From Alphaproteobacteria bacterium (GTDB lineage Bacteria > Pseudomonadota > Alphaproteobacteria > Acetobacterales > Acetobacteraceae): a stretch of DNA of 56,627 nucleotides. The stretch covers positions 1 to 56,627 of the forward strand of contig JAPLOH010000103.1 of the NCBI GenBank assembly GCA_026400845.1, given 5' to 3'. Each line of letters begins with the position of its first letter. Position 1 is the first letter of the stretch. This document shows positions 45,235 through 53,389 of the stretch, piece by piece. Both the position numbers and the translations under genes were made by a program. Below the pieces are notes generated by a model, which was not told where the DNA came from, made no database searches, and saw only the letters and a program-made list of their open reading frames with translations.

Positions 45235-45264
45235 GGAAAAATTACGTGCAGGGGTAATTTTTCC
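45235..45264 (+). terminator. Perfect 11-bp stem-loop after the repeat element
   Basis: GGAAAAATTAC pairs exactly with GTAATTTTTCC around an 8-base loop (GTGCAGGG). It lies just before the promoter of the small protein gene. It could be a terminator for the cof operon or a regulatory hairpin; the stem itself holds the A/T runs, and no separate T tract follows. Confidence 0.4.
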
Positions 45265-45265
45265 C

Positions 45266-45300
45266 TTGCGTCAGACTAACTCATGAGTTATAAATACGCC
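45266..45300 (+). promoter_or_regulatory. Sigma70-like promoter with internal palindromic operator
   Basis: TTGCGT (45266-45271) and TATAAA (45289-45294) are separated by exactly 17 bp. A perfect 12-bp palindrome AACTCATGAGTT (45278-45289) fills the spacer, an ideal place for a repressor. Transcription would begin about 6-7 bases after the -10, at or next to the ATG at 45301, so the message would be leaderless. Confidence 0.55.
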
Positions 45301-45819
45301 ATGAGCAACCCCGCCACCCACCTCCCCGAGCCGGCCCAGAGTGAGGCGCATCCCGCGATCCTCCTCGCGGACGTGTTTGCCGCGTTGCTGGCGGTGCTCG
45401 CGAAGGGCTGGTGGTGGCGCATCTGGCCGGGCGGGCGGGAGATGCGGGCGGCGCTGCTTGCGATGGGGCAGGATTTCATCCGCCTGATGCGCGGCCTCGC
45501 CGCCCTTCCACCCGTTCCCGCGCCCCAGCCTGCCCCGGGCGCCACTGCTGATGCACCTGCGAGCGCGACGCCAGGCCGCGCTCGCGTGCGCTCTGCCGCC
45601 CGGCCGGCCCGCGCGGCTGCGGCGGTATCCGCGCGCCCGGTGGTCACTCTTCCGCCCTCCGGACGGCGCACCGTCTCGCCCGATTTCGGGCCGCCGCCGC
45701 GCGCGCAGCCCTTCATTGCCAACGCGCCGCCGCGGCCGGAGCCGCCGCGTCCACGCGCCGCCCTTGGCTGGCCTGCCCGCACTCACAGACACCCGCCGGC
45801 GGCCTGCCGCCCGCGTTGA
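45301..45819 (+). CDS. Hypothetical Pro/Ala-rich small protein
   Basis: A 172-residue protein of unknown function. Residues about 20-45 form a hydrophobic helix (ILLADVFAALLAVLAKGWWW) followed by an arginine-containing amphipathic stretch, and the C-terminal 100 residues are a Pro/Ala/Arg-rich, probably disordered tail. The helix could anchor it in the membrane. An ATG at 45283 is in frame but lies between the -35 and -10 elements, so 45301 is preferred as a leaderless start. The last part of the tail may be non-coding-like. The SDR gene begins 47 bases downstream. Confidence 0.55.
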   Translation: MSNPATHLPEPAQSEAHPAILLADVFAALLAVLAKGWWWRIWPGGREMRAALLAMGQDFIRLMRGLAALPPVPAPQPAPGATADAPASATPGRARVRSAARPARAAAAVSARPVVTLPPSGRRTVSPDFGPPPRAQPFIANAPPRPEPPRPRAALGWPARTHRHPPAACRPR

Positions 45820-45866
45820 CGACGCGCGCCTGCCCGCCCACCATCCCGCCAAACCAGGAGGGACCC

Positions 45867-46652
45867 ATGCGCTTCGACGGCAAGACACTGCTTATCACCG
45901 GTGCCGGCTCCGGCATTGGGCGCGCCACCGCCATCGGATTTGCCGCGCGGGGCGGGCGGGTCGCGGCGGCGGATGTGAATGTGGAGCAGTTGAGGAGCCT
46001 GGCCGACGAGACCGGGGCCGTCACCTTCGTCTCCGACCTCAGCCAGAACGGCGCGGCGGACGCGCTGGTGGCCGATGCCCATGCCGCACTCGGGCGCATC
46101 GATGTGCTGCACAACAACGCCTTCGGCCTGCCGCCGACGTTGCAGCAGGGGCGGCTCGCCAAGGTGGCGGATATCGTTGACGAGGTGTGGAACTACAACC
46201 TCCAGCTCGGCCTCACCGCGGTGATGCAGGCGACGCGCCGGGTGATCCCGATCATGCAGGCACAGGGCGGCGGGGTGATCGTCAATACCGCCTCGATTTC
46301 CGGGCAATTCGCCGATTTCGGTATCGGCGCCTACAACGCGATGAAGGCGGCGGTGATCAACTTCACCAAGGTGGTGGCGATCGAATACGCCTCCGACAAT
46401 ATCCGCTGCAATTGCTTCTGCCCGGGCATGATCGACACCGCTTTGTTCCAGAAGTCGCTGGGCATTCCCGGTTTCGCCGATGCCGCCACCACCGCGGTGC
46501 CGATGGGGCGCTTCGGCAAGCCGGAGGAGATGGCCAATGTGGCGCTGTTCCTGGCCTCCGACCTCGCCTCCTACGTCACCGGTGCGGCCTTCGTCGCGGA
46601 TGGCGGGTTGACGGCGCAGACCGGGGTGCCGACGAGGTTCCGCAATGGCTGA
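45867..46652 (+). CDS. SDR family oxidoreductase
   Basis: Classical SDR of 261 residues. The cofactor motif [12 protein letters not shown] in place of NNAG, Ser in NTASISGQ and the YNAMK catalytic pair are present. AGGAGGG a few bases before the ATG supports the start. It overlaps manD by 8 bases, so it is probably part of the same pathway; a role in interconverting fructuronate and mannonate, as UxuB does, or in oxidising a related sugar acid is an inference from position only. Confidence 0.9.
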   Translation: MRFDGKTLLITGAGSGIGRATAIGFAARGGRVAAADVNVEQLRSLADETGAVTFVSDLSQNGAADALVADAHAALGRIDVLHNNAFGLPPTLQQGRLAKVADIVDEVWNYNLQLGLTAVMQATRRVIPIMQAQGGGVIVNTASISGQFADFGIGAYNAMKAAVINFTKVVAIEYASDNIRCNCFCPGMIDTALFQKSLGIPGFADAATTAVPMGRFGKPEEMANVALFLASDLASYVTGAAFVADGGLTAQTGVPTRFRNG

Positions 46653-47850
46653 CCGCATCATCGCCGCCCGCGTGGTGGTCTGCTCGCCCGGGCGCAACTT
46701 CGTCACCCTGGTGATCGAGACGGCCGACGGGCTCACCGGTATCGGCGATGCCACGCTGAACGGGCGGGAATTGGCGGTGGCCGCCTATCTCCAGGAGCAT
46801 GTGGTGCCCTGCCTGATCGGGCGGGACCCCGCGCGCATCGAGGATGCCTGGCAGTATCTTTATCGCGGGGCCTATTGGCGGCGTGGCCCGGTGACGATGA
46901 CGGCGATCGCGGCCGTCGACGTGGCGCTGTGGGATATCAAGGCGAAGGCGGCGGGGATGCCGCTCTATCAGTTGATCGGCGGCGCCTCGCGCGACCGTAT
47001 GCTGTGCTACGGCCATGCCGATGGCGCCACCATCGAGGAGGCGGTGGACGCGTTGGTGCATTATGCCGAGGAAGGTTACCGGGCGATCCGCATCCAGGCC
47101 GGGGTGCCCGGGCTCAACCGCATCTACGGGGTGCACGCGCCCGACGCGCATGGCGATCCGACGTTGCCGGCCGAGGGCGACTGGGACACCGCGAAATATC
47201 TGCGTTTCGCGCCGAAGCTGTTCGAGGCGGCGCGGCTGCGGGCGGGGCCGGATATTCATCTGCTGCATGACGCGCATCACCGGCTGCTGCCCAATGAGGC
47301 GGCGCAGCTTGGCAAGGCGCTGGAGCCGTATGACCTGTTCTGGCTGGAGGATGTCACCCCGGTCGAGAACCAGGAGGCGCTGCGCCATGTGCGCCGCCAC
47401 ACCACCACGCCGCTGGCGATCGGCGAGGTGCTGAACACGATTTATGACTGCCAGGCGCTGATCACCGAGCAGCTGATCGACTATATCCGCGCCACCGTCG
47501 TGCATGCCGGCGGCATTACCCATCTGCGCCGCATCGCCGATCTCGCGGCGCTCTACGGGGTGCGGACGGGGTGCCATGGGGCTGCGGATCTGTCGCCGGT
47601 GACCATGGGGGCGGCGCTGCATTTCGGCCGGGCCATCCCCAATTTCGGCATCCAGGAATATTCGATCCATCCGCCCGAGGCGCGCGAGGTGTTCCAGTGG
47701 GACTGGCGCTTCACCGATGGCTACCTGCACAGCGGCGAGACACCCGGCATCGGGGTGACGTTCGACGAGGCGGCGGCGGCGCGGTTTCCCTATTCCCGCG
47801 CGTATCTGGACGTGAACCGGCTGACTGACGGCACGCTGTGGAACTGGTAG
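46645..47850 (+). CDS. manD: D-mannonate dehydratase (enolase superfamily)
   Basis: Enolase-superfamily acid-sugar dehydratase of 401 residues, the length of ManD, which converts D-mannonate to 2-keto-3-deoxygluconate using Mg2+. ManD marks include [32 protein letters not shown] (metal Asp), [13 protein letters not shown] (metal Glu), IGEVLNT (metal Glu) and [20 protein letters not shown] (catalytic His). Family members also include low-activity mannonate/gluconate dehydratases. Overlaps the SDR by 8 bases. No UxuC, KdgK or KdgA gene is nearby. Confidence 0.92.
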   Translation: MADRIIAARVVVCSPGRNFVTLVIETADGLTGIGDATLNGRELAVAAYLQEHVVPCLIGRDPARIEDAWQYLYRGAYWRRGPVTMTAIAAVDVALWDIKAKAAGMPLYQLIGGASRDRMLCYGHADGATIEEAVDALVHYAEEGYRAIRIQAGVPGLNRIYGVHAPDAHGDPTLPAEGDWDTAKYLRFAPKLFEAARLRAGPDIHLLHDAHHRLLPNEAAQLGKALEPYDLFWLEDVTPVENQEALRHVRRHTTTPLAIGEVLNTIYDCQALITEQLIDYIRATVVHAGGITHLRRIADLAALYGVRTGCHGAADLSPVTMGAALHFGRAIPNFGIQEYSIHPPEAREVFQWDWRFTDGYLHSGETPGIGVTFDEAAAARFPYSRAYLDVNRLTDGTLWNW

Positions 47851-47873
47851 GACAGCCTTGCTGGTTTTTCCCC

Positions 47874-47899
47874 ATCAACGGATCAGTAAAACCGTTGAT
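47874..47899. terminator. Hairpin between convergent genes
   Basis: ATCAACGG pairs with CCGTTGAT across a 10-base loop in the 54-bp gap between manD and the opposing hydrolase. A T-run lies upstream of it rather than downstream on the plus strand, so it is a weak terminator candidate. Confidence 0.35.
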
Positions 47900-47904
47900 T
47901 GGCA

Positions 47905-48723
47905 TCACCCGCCGGGAATGCTGATCTCCATGCCCTCTTGCGCGGCCAAGGTAGCGGGGCGGCGGGCGGCGGCGGCGGCGGCGATGACGTCCATCGCGGC
48001 ATCGTCGCGGCCGTGGTCGTGGTGAAACAGCACCAGCGTCCCCGTGCCGGCAGCATCGGCGAGGCGGATCGCACCCTCCCAGGTCGAATGGCCCCAGCCG
48101 ATGCGCGCGGGATAATCCGCGTCGGTATAGGTGGCATCGCAGATCAGCACGTCGGCGCCGGCGACGAAGCGGGCCAGCGCGGGATCGGGGGGGCCGGCGG
48201 CGTTCTCGGCGTCGGTCACGTAGCACAGGCTCGCGCCGTCCCAGCCGATGCGGAAGGCCAGCGCGCCGCCGGGATGGTCGACCGCGAAACTCGCCACCGT
48301 CAGCCCCGGTTGCGGCGTGAAGGTTGCGCCGGGCGTGATGTCGCGATACGCGATTTCGGCACGGAAGGCGGCATCGAGGTTCGGCATCAGCGGCGCGCGC
48401 AGGCTGCGCCCGACGGCGGTGGCGATCGGCTCGGCCGGTGCGAGGCCGCCCCCCCAGACCCGCAGCCGGGTTGCGGGGTCGAACATCGGGCGGAAGAAGG
48501 GCAGGCCGCAGATGTGGTCGATGTGGACATGGCTCAGCAGCATGTCCGCAACGATGCCGCCGTCGAGCGTGTCGCCGAGCGCGCGCAATCCGCTGCCGGC
48601 GTCGAGGATCAGCAGATGCGGGCCGCATTGCACGCTCACGCAGGGGGTGTTGCCGCCGTAGCGCAGGGTTCCCGGGCCGGGTGTGGGCAGGCTGCCGCGC
48701 ACGCCCCAGAAGCGCAGCTTCAT
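47905..48723 (-). CDS. MBL-fold metal-dependent hydrolase (PhnP/RNase Z-like)
   Basis: Metallo-beta-lactamase-fold phosphodiesterase-like protein of 272 residues. The N-terminal KLRFWGVRGSLPTPGPGT and YGGNTPCV are typical of the PhnP/cyclic-nucleotide phosphodiesterase-like branch. The canonical HxHxDH is intact in LSHVHIDHICG, unlike the protein at 13424. Further ligands fall in VDHPGG, ICDATYTDADY and LFHHDHGRDD. Substrate unknown. Starts at 48723 or, in frame, at 48729; neither has a strong ribosome-binding site. A cyclic-nucleotide role is tempting given the divergent cyclase gene, but unproven. Confidence 0.85.
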   Translation of the reverse strand: MKLRFWGVRGSLPTPGPGTLRYGGNTPCVSVQCGPHLLILDAGSGLRALGDTLDGGIVADMLLSHVHIDHICGLPFFRPMFDPATRLRVWGGGLAPAEPIATAVGRSLRAPLMPNLDAAFRAEIAYRDITPGATFTPQPGLTVASFAVDHPGGALAFRIGWDGASLCYVTDAENAAGPPDPALARFVAGADVLICDATYTDADYPARIGWGHSTWEGAIRLADAAGTGTLVLFHHDHGRDDAAMDVIAAAAAARRPATLAAQEGMEISIPGG

Positions 48724-48945
48724 CGCCATGGCGTCAAACCGGCCAGCATCCCTGTGCGTCACCTCCGTTCCACGGAAGGCACGATACAGGCCGCGGCGGT
48801 GGAGCGCGAGGAAAACACGTCGCGATATTACCGGATCGACGCCCCGCCAGCCTATTGGAGCGACGATGCGGGTGGTCTACCATTCCGCTGTCGCGTGCAG
48901 CCTTGGTTGATCGGGGCCGGCGCGGCCAAGGCGGGCCGGAAACGA

Positions 48946-49020
48946 GGGGCCAGAAACGACGGGGCCAGAAACGACGGGGCCAGAAACGACGGGGCCAGAA
49001 GCGACGGGGGCAGAAACATG
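48946..49020 (+). repeat. 15-bp tandem repeats before the response regulator-cyclase
   Basis: GGGGCCAGAAACGAC occurs three times exactly (48946-48990), a fourth time with one change (48991-49005) and a fifth time degenerately (49006-49020), ending in ATG. The period keeps a reading frame, giving repeated GARND, in the small frame that ends at 49107. Each unit also starts with GGGG, so copy number could alter ribosome binding. Confidence 0.85.
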
Positions 49021-49107
49021 GTCAGTTCGCTCATTGCCGCGCCCGACGTCGGCGCCCAGCGCTCCGAGATCGACCGGCGACTTGCCGGCTACGAGGTGGA
49101 CGAATGA
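49018..49107 (+). CDS. Possible short leader ORF coupled to the cyclase gene
   Basis: A 29-codon frame from the ATG at the end of the tandem repeats, with GGGGG 7 bases upstream, ending in ATGA so that it overlaps the response regulator start by 4 bases. The frame is open further upstream through the repeats to a GTG at 48799 (102 codons). The sequence (SSLIAAPDVGAQRSEIDRR) is not recognised and may be a decayed gene end or a leader. Confidence 0.3.
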   Translation: MVSSLIAAPDVGAQRSEIDRRLAGYEVDE

Positions 49108-50354
49108 CCTCGCAAATCCTGGTCGTCGACGACGAGCCGGATATCGAGGCGCTGGTGGTGCAGAAATACCGCCGCGAAATCCGCAGCGGCGCGCTCGCCT
49201 TTAGCTTCGCCGGCGATGGGGTCGAGGCTTTGGCGGTGCTCGCCAACCGGCCGGATATCGACGTCGTGATCTCCGACATCAACATGCCGCGGATGGACGG
49301 GCTGACGCTGCTGACCCATCTCGCCGCCCTCGACCACCCCCCGGCCAGCATGATCGTCTCGGCCTATGGCGACATGTCGAACATCCGCACCGCGATGAAC
49401 CGCGGCGCCTTCGATTTCGTGACCAAGCCGATCGATTTCGTCGATTTCGAGACCACGCTGCAGAAAACCCTGCGCCATGTCGAGGTGCGGCGTGCCGAGC
49501 AGGGTCGCACCCAGGCCGCCGAGCGCGCCCAGGCGGCGCTGGCGCGCTACTTCTCGCCCCGCCTCGCCGGCCGCCTCGCCCAAGGCGACGCCACCGCGGC
49601 GCTGGAGGGCCGCAGCCGCGAGGTGAGCGCGATGTTCACCGACATCGCCGGCTTCACAACCCTGGCCGAGTCGCTCGAGATCAGCGTGCTGACCACTCTG
49701 CTGAACGACTATCTCTCTGCGATGATAGACGTGGTGTTCGCCCATGAGGGCACCATCGCGAAGATTATCGGCGACGGTCTTTATGTGCTGTTCGGTGCGC
49801 CCGATGACCAGCCGGATCATCCCGCCCGCGCCATCGCCTGCGCCCGCGCCCTCGATGCGGTGGCACAGACGCAGCGGCAGCGCTGGCAGGCGCAGGGCGT
49901 CGCACTCGGGATCACGCGGATCGGCCTGCACACCGGCACCGCCGTGGTCGGCAATTTCGGCGGCGGTCGGTTCTTCGATTATGCGGCCTATGGCGACACG
50001 ATCAACATCGCGGCGCGGCTGGAGACGGCGAACAAGCAACTTGGTACCCGCGTCTGCATCAGCGAGACGGTGGTCGCCCGGGTGCCTGGCGCGGAGGTCC
50101 GCCCGATCGGCGATCTGCGGTTGCGCGGGCGCAACCAGATGCTGCGGGCCTATGCGCCGGTCGACCCAGGGCCGGAGGCCGCCCTGGCAGCGGAGACCTA
50201 TCGTGCTGCTTTCGCGCTGACCGAGGCCGGCGACGCCGCTGCCCTGCCGGCCTTCGCCACACTGGTGGGGCAGCTGCCCGACGACGCCCTGGCCAATTTC
50301 CACCTTCGCCGCCTGCTCAACGGCGAACGCAGCACGCGCATCGAACTCGCCTGA
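49104..50354 (+). CDS. Response regulator with class III adenylate/guanylate cyclase domain
   Basis: Cytosolic protein of 416 residues: a receiver domain (1-120; VDDEPD, phospho-acceptor Asp58 in SDINMPRMDG, Lys in TKPID), a short helix, and a class III nucleotide cyclase domain (about 165-355). The cyclase has metal-binding Asp180 in MFTDIAGFT and Asp224 in KIIGDGLYVLFGAP, and the transition-state Asn/Arg in GDTINIAARLE, so it should be active. The lysine in GTIAK favours ATP as substrate, making cAMP more likely than cGMP. GAGGTG precedes the ATG. No partner histidine kinase is adjacent; the nearest in the window is the hybrid kinase at 3638. Confidence 0.9.
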   Translation: MTSQILVVDDEPDIEALVVQKYRREIRSGALAFSFAGDGVEALAVLANRPDIDVVISDINMPRMDGLTLLTHLAALDHPPASMIVSAYGDMSNIRTAMNRGAFDFVTKPIDFVDFETTLQKTLRHVEVRRAEQGRTQAAERAQAALARYFSPRLAGRLAQGDATAALEGRSREVSAMFTDIAGFTTLAESLEISVLTTLLNDYLSAMIDVVFAHEGTIAKIIGDGLYVLFGAPDDQPDHPARAIACARALDAVAQTQRQRWQAQGVALGITRIGLHTGTAVVGNFGGGRFFDYAAYGDTINIAARLETANKQLGTRVCISETVVARVPGAEVRPIGDLRLRGRNQMLRAYAPVDPGPEAALAAETYRAAFALTEAGDAAALPAFATLVGQLPDDALANFHLRRLLNGERSTRIELA

Positions 50355-50462
50355 GCCGGCGATCGCGTCCGGATTGCGGCGCGCCGGCGGATTGGCAAGG
50401 TTTGCCTTCCGTGTAACAGTCCCGTGATAGAGCGCCACGATGCGCTAACAGGGGGTTAGAAC

Positions 50463-52052
50463 ATGAGCATGTCGACCGGCCGGCATCCGGCATTCTTCAG
50501 CCTTTCCAGCCTCGCGCTCATCACGCCGCTGTGCGTGCTCGGCGCCATCATCGGCACTGAGCTGATCACCACCCTCGGTATCACCACCAACACCGCGCTG
50601 ATCGGCGCGCTGGCGGGCATGGCGTTGGCGCGGTTGCCGATGGCGATTTTCGGCCACTACAAATCGGTCCACATGCAGAATCTGGCGCAATCCGCCATTT
50701 CCGCCTCCACCTTCGGCGCCGGCAACGCGCTGCTGCTGCCGATCGGCATCCCCTTCGTGCTCGGGCGGATGGATCTCGTCGGCCCGCTGTTCCTCGGCGT
50801 CTTCCTCGCCATGCTGGTCGACGGCTACATGCTCTACCGGATGTTCGACAGCGAGGTATTCCCGGCCGAAGGCGCCTGGCCGCCGGGCGTCGCCGCCGCG
50901 GAGGCGATCAAGGCCGGTGACGAGGGCGGCCGGAAAGGCGCCGTTCTGCTCGGCGGCCTCGGCGTCGGCATCATCGGTTCGTACCTCGCCATTCCCATGT
51001 CGGCCTTCGGTGTCGCCTTCATCGGCAACATCTGGGCGCTGACCATGTTCGGCGTCGGCCTGCTGATCCGTGGCTATTCCGGTACAACGATGGGCTGGCT
51101 GGTCGACAAGGGCGACCTCATGAAGGCCTATATCCCGCACGGCGTGATGGTCGGCGCCGGGCTCGTCGCGCTGATCCAGGTCGTCATGCTGATGATGAAG
51201 CAGGACGGCGCCACCACCGGCACCCGCACCCCCGCCGCCGAGGTCCGCCGCACCATCGCCGGCGGCACCGGCGCCTATATGCTGATCGCCGTCATCATCG
51301 CCGTGCTCGGCGGCATCTACACCGAGATGTCGATCGGCATGCTGATCCTGTTCATCGTCTATGCCGCCTTCGCCGCCCTCATCCATGAACTCATCGTCGG
51401 CCTCGCCGCCATGCATGCCGGCTGGTTCCCGGCCTTCGCGGTGGCGCTGATTACGCTGGTGATCGGCATGCTGATCGGCTTCCCGGCCCCCGCACTGTGC
51501 CTGATGGTCGGCTTCTCCGCCGCCACCGGCCCGGCCTTCGCCGACATGGGATATGACCTCAAGGCCGGCCACATGCTGCGCGGCTACGGCACGGACCCGG
51601 CGTTCGAGCGCGAAGGCCGCAAGCAACAGATGTATGCCGCCATGTTCGCCTTCGTGGTGGCTGGCATCGTCGTCCTGGTGTCCTACCAGGGTTATTTCGC
51701 CGCGAACAAGGTTGCCCCGGTCGATCGTGTCTACGTCGCCACCATCAAGGCTGGCGCCTCGTGGGAGGTGGCGAAGCAGCTGATGATATGGGCCATCCCC
51801 GGCGCCATCGTTCAGTTCCTCGGCGGCCCGAAGCGCCAACTCGGCGTGCTGTTCGCGACCGGTCTGCTCCTGCTGAACCCAATCGCCGGTTGGGCCGTCC
51901 TCGTCGGTGTCATACTGCGGATCATCTGGATGCGGGTCACCGACGGCAAGAAGCAGTCGGAAATGGAGGTCTTCGCCGCAGGGGTGATCGCGGGCGACGC
52001 GCTCTATAGCTTCTACGATACGATGTCGCGGACGTTCATGGCGAAGAAGTAG
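50463..52052 (+). CDS. OPT family oligopeptide/metal-chelate transporter
   Basis: Inner-membrane transporter of 529 residues with many hydrophobic segments. It belongs to the prokaryotic branch of the OPT/yellow-stripe-like family, which moves small peptides or metal chelates with protons. The N-terminal half has GHYKSVHMQNLAQSAISA and EGAWPPGVAAAEAIKAGDEG; the latter glutamate/tryptophan/proline loop is characteristic. A GGGGG ribosome-binding site precedes the ATG at 50463; another ATG lies at 50469. Substrate unknown. Confidence 0.85.
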   Translation: MSMSTGRHPAFFSLSSLALITPLCVLGAIIGTELITTLGITTNTALIGALAGMALARLPMAIFGHYKSVHMQNLAQSAISASTFGAGNALLLPIGIPFVLGRMDLVGPLFLGVFLAMLVDGYMLYRMFDSEVFPAEGAWPPGVAAAEAIKAGDEGGRKGAVLLGGLGVGIIGSYLAIPMSAFGVAFIGNIWALTMFGVGLLIRGYSGTTMGWLVDKGDLMKAYIPHGVMVGAGLVALIQVVMLMMKQDGATTGTRTPAAEVRRTIAGGTGAYMLIAVIIAVLGGIYTEMSIGMLILFIVYAAFAALIHELIVGLAAMHAGWFPAFAVALITLVIGMLIGFPAPALCLMVGFSAATGPAFADMGYDLKAGHMLRGYGTDPAFEREGRKQQMYAAMFAFVVAGIVVLVSYQGYFAANKVAPVDRVYVATIKAGASWEVAKQLMIWAIPGAIVQFLGGPKRQLGVLFATGLLLLNPIAGWAVLVGVILRIIWMRVTDGKKQSEMEVFAAGVIAGDALYSFYDTMSRTFMAKK

Positions 52053-52168
52053 CCGGCCCGACCCCCGCCGGGCGTCTGCCTGGCGGGGCGCAGGCTTGCG
52101 TTCACGGCGGTTGCGCTGGTCGCCACGAGGCCGTTACGTCATCTCCCGAACGGGAGTGAAGAACGACC

Positions 52169-53356
52169 ATGGATGGCAAAATGCGGCGCAACCTCCTGCT
52201 CCTGGCCTCGTGTCAGGCGCTGGGGCAGGCAGCCAACACGATGATGTTCGCCGCCACCGCGCTTTCGGTCGCCACGTTCATCGGCACCGGCAACCTCGCC
52301 ACCCTGCCCATCACCATGCAGCATCTCGGCGTGATGATGTCGGTCTTCCCCGCCGCCTTGCTGATGCAGCGCCACGGCCGCCGCTTCGGCTTTCGCCTGG
52401 GGTCCTTCATCGGCATGCTCGGGGCCGTCCTGTGCGGCGTCGGGTTGACGATAGGCAGCCTCTGGGTGATGTGCGCCGGCGGCATCGTGCTCGGCTTCGC
52501 GGTCGCCAATATCCAGATGTACCGCTTCGCCGCCGTCGAACTGGTGCCCGGCCCGCTCCGCGCCAAGGCGATCTCCTGGGTCACCTCCGGCGGCATCGTC
52601 GCCGGCATCATCGGCCCGAGCCTGGTCCGCGTGACGTACGACATGCTGGTGCCGATCTACCTCGCCACCTACGCCGCGATGTTCGTCGTCCACCTCGTCG
52701 TGCTCACGATCCTGACCTTCATCGAATTCCCGCCGCCCGCCGCGCCTGAAGTGGTGGAGGGGCCGCAACGCTCGCTGCTGGAGATCGCCCGCCAGCCGAA
52801 ATTCATCGTCGCGGTGTCCGCCGCGATGATCGCGTTTGGCACCATGTCCTTCCTGATGAGCGGCTCGCCGATCGCCATCGTGCTGTGCGGCCTGCCGCAG
52901 ACCGAGGCCCATTTCGTGCTGTTCCTGCACGTAATGGGAATGTTCGTGCCCTCGCTCTACACCGGCAACCTCATCAACCGCTTCGGCGTGATGCGCATCA
53001 TGACGGCCGGCGCCATCATCCTGGCGCTCTCCGTGGTCCCCGCCCTCGCCGGCCAGGGCGCGTGGAACTTCCGCATCGCGTTGACACTGGTGGGCGTTGG
53101 CTGGAACCTGCTGTTCATCGGCGCCACCACGCTGGTGACCACCACCTACCGCCCGAGCGAACGCGGCAAGGCACAGGCGATGAACGACTTCCTGATGTTC
53201 GGCACCACCGCGACCGCGACTTTCCTGGCCGCCTATCTGCTGGACATCTACGGCTGGTTCACCCTCAACGTCATCGCGCTATGTTTCGTTCTGGTGGCAC
53301 TGGTGGCGATCGCCTGGCTGCATTTCACACAGCGCTCCGATCCGGCGGAGGCCTGA
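52169..53356 (+). CDS. MFS transporter
   Basis: Major facilitator permease of 395 residues with about 12 hydrophobic segments. It has an RRFGFRLGSFIGMLGA loop after helix 2 and an NRFGVMRIMTAGAIIL loop in the second half, both typical of drug- or metabolite-efflux MFS proteins without clear substrate motifs. pobA starts 33 bases downstream, so import or export of an aromatic acid is possible but not supported by sequence. Confidence 0.87.
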   Translation: MDGKMRRNLLLLASCQALGQAANTMMFAATALSVATFIGTGNLATLPITMQHLGVMMSVFPAALLMQRHGRRFGFRLGSFIGMLGAVLCGVGLTIGSLWVMCAGGIVLGFAVANIQMYRFAAVELVPGPLRAKAISWVTSGGIVAGIIGPSLVRVTYDMLVPIYLATYAAMFVVHLVVLTILTFIEFPPPAAPEVVEGPQRSLLEIARQPKFIVAVSAAMIAFGTMSFLMSGSPIAIVLCGLPQTEAHFVLFLHVMGMFVPSLYTGNLINRFGVMRIMTAGAIILALSVVPALAGQGAWNFRIALTLVGVGWNLLFIGATTLVTTTYRPSERGKAQAMNDFLMFGTTATATFLAAYLLDIYGWFTLNVIALCFVLVALVAIAWLHFTQRSDPAEA

Positions 53357-53389
53357 TATACTTAGGGCGCAGGACCCACGGAGCCGGCC

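Noticed and set aside
45098-45286. Lys/Phe-rich short frames on both strands after cofD
   Set aside because: They are translations of the nested A/T palindromes, a common false call for such repeats; no ribosome-binding site or conservation pattern is visible.
48438-49103. Upstream extension of the response regulator-cyclase
   Set aside because: The receiver domain begins at 49104 with its own ribosome-binding site; the extension is Arg-rich, crosses the tandem repeats and is antisense to the MBL-fold gene.
50445-51839. Long minus-strand frame opposite the OPT transporter
   Set aside because: His/Asp/Glu/Gln-rich shadow of a membrane-protein gene with no domain of its own.
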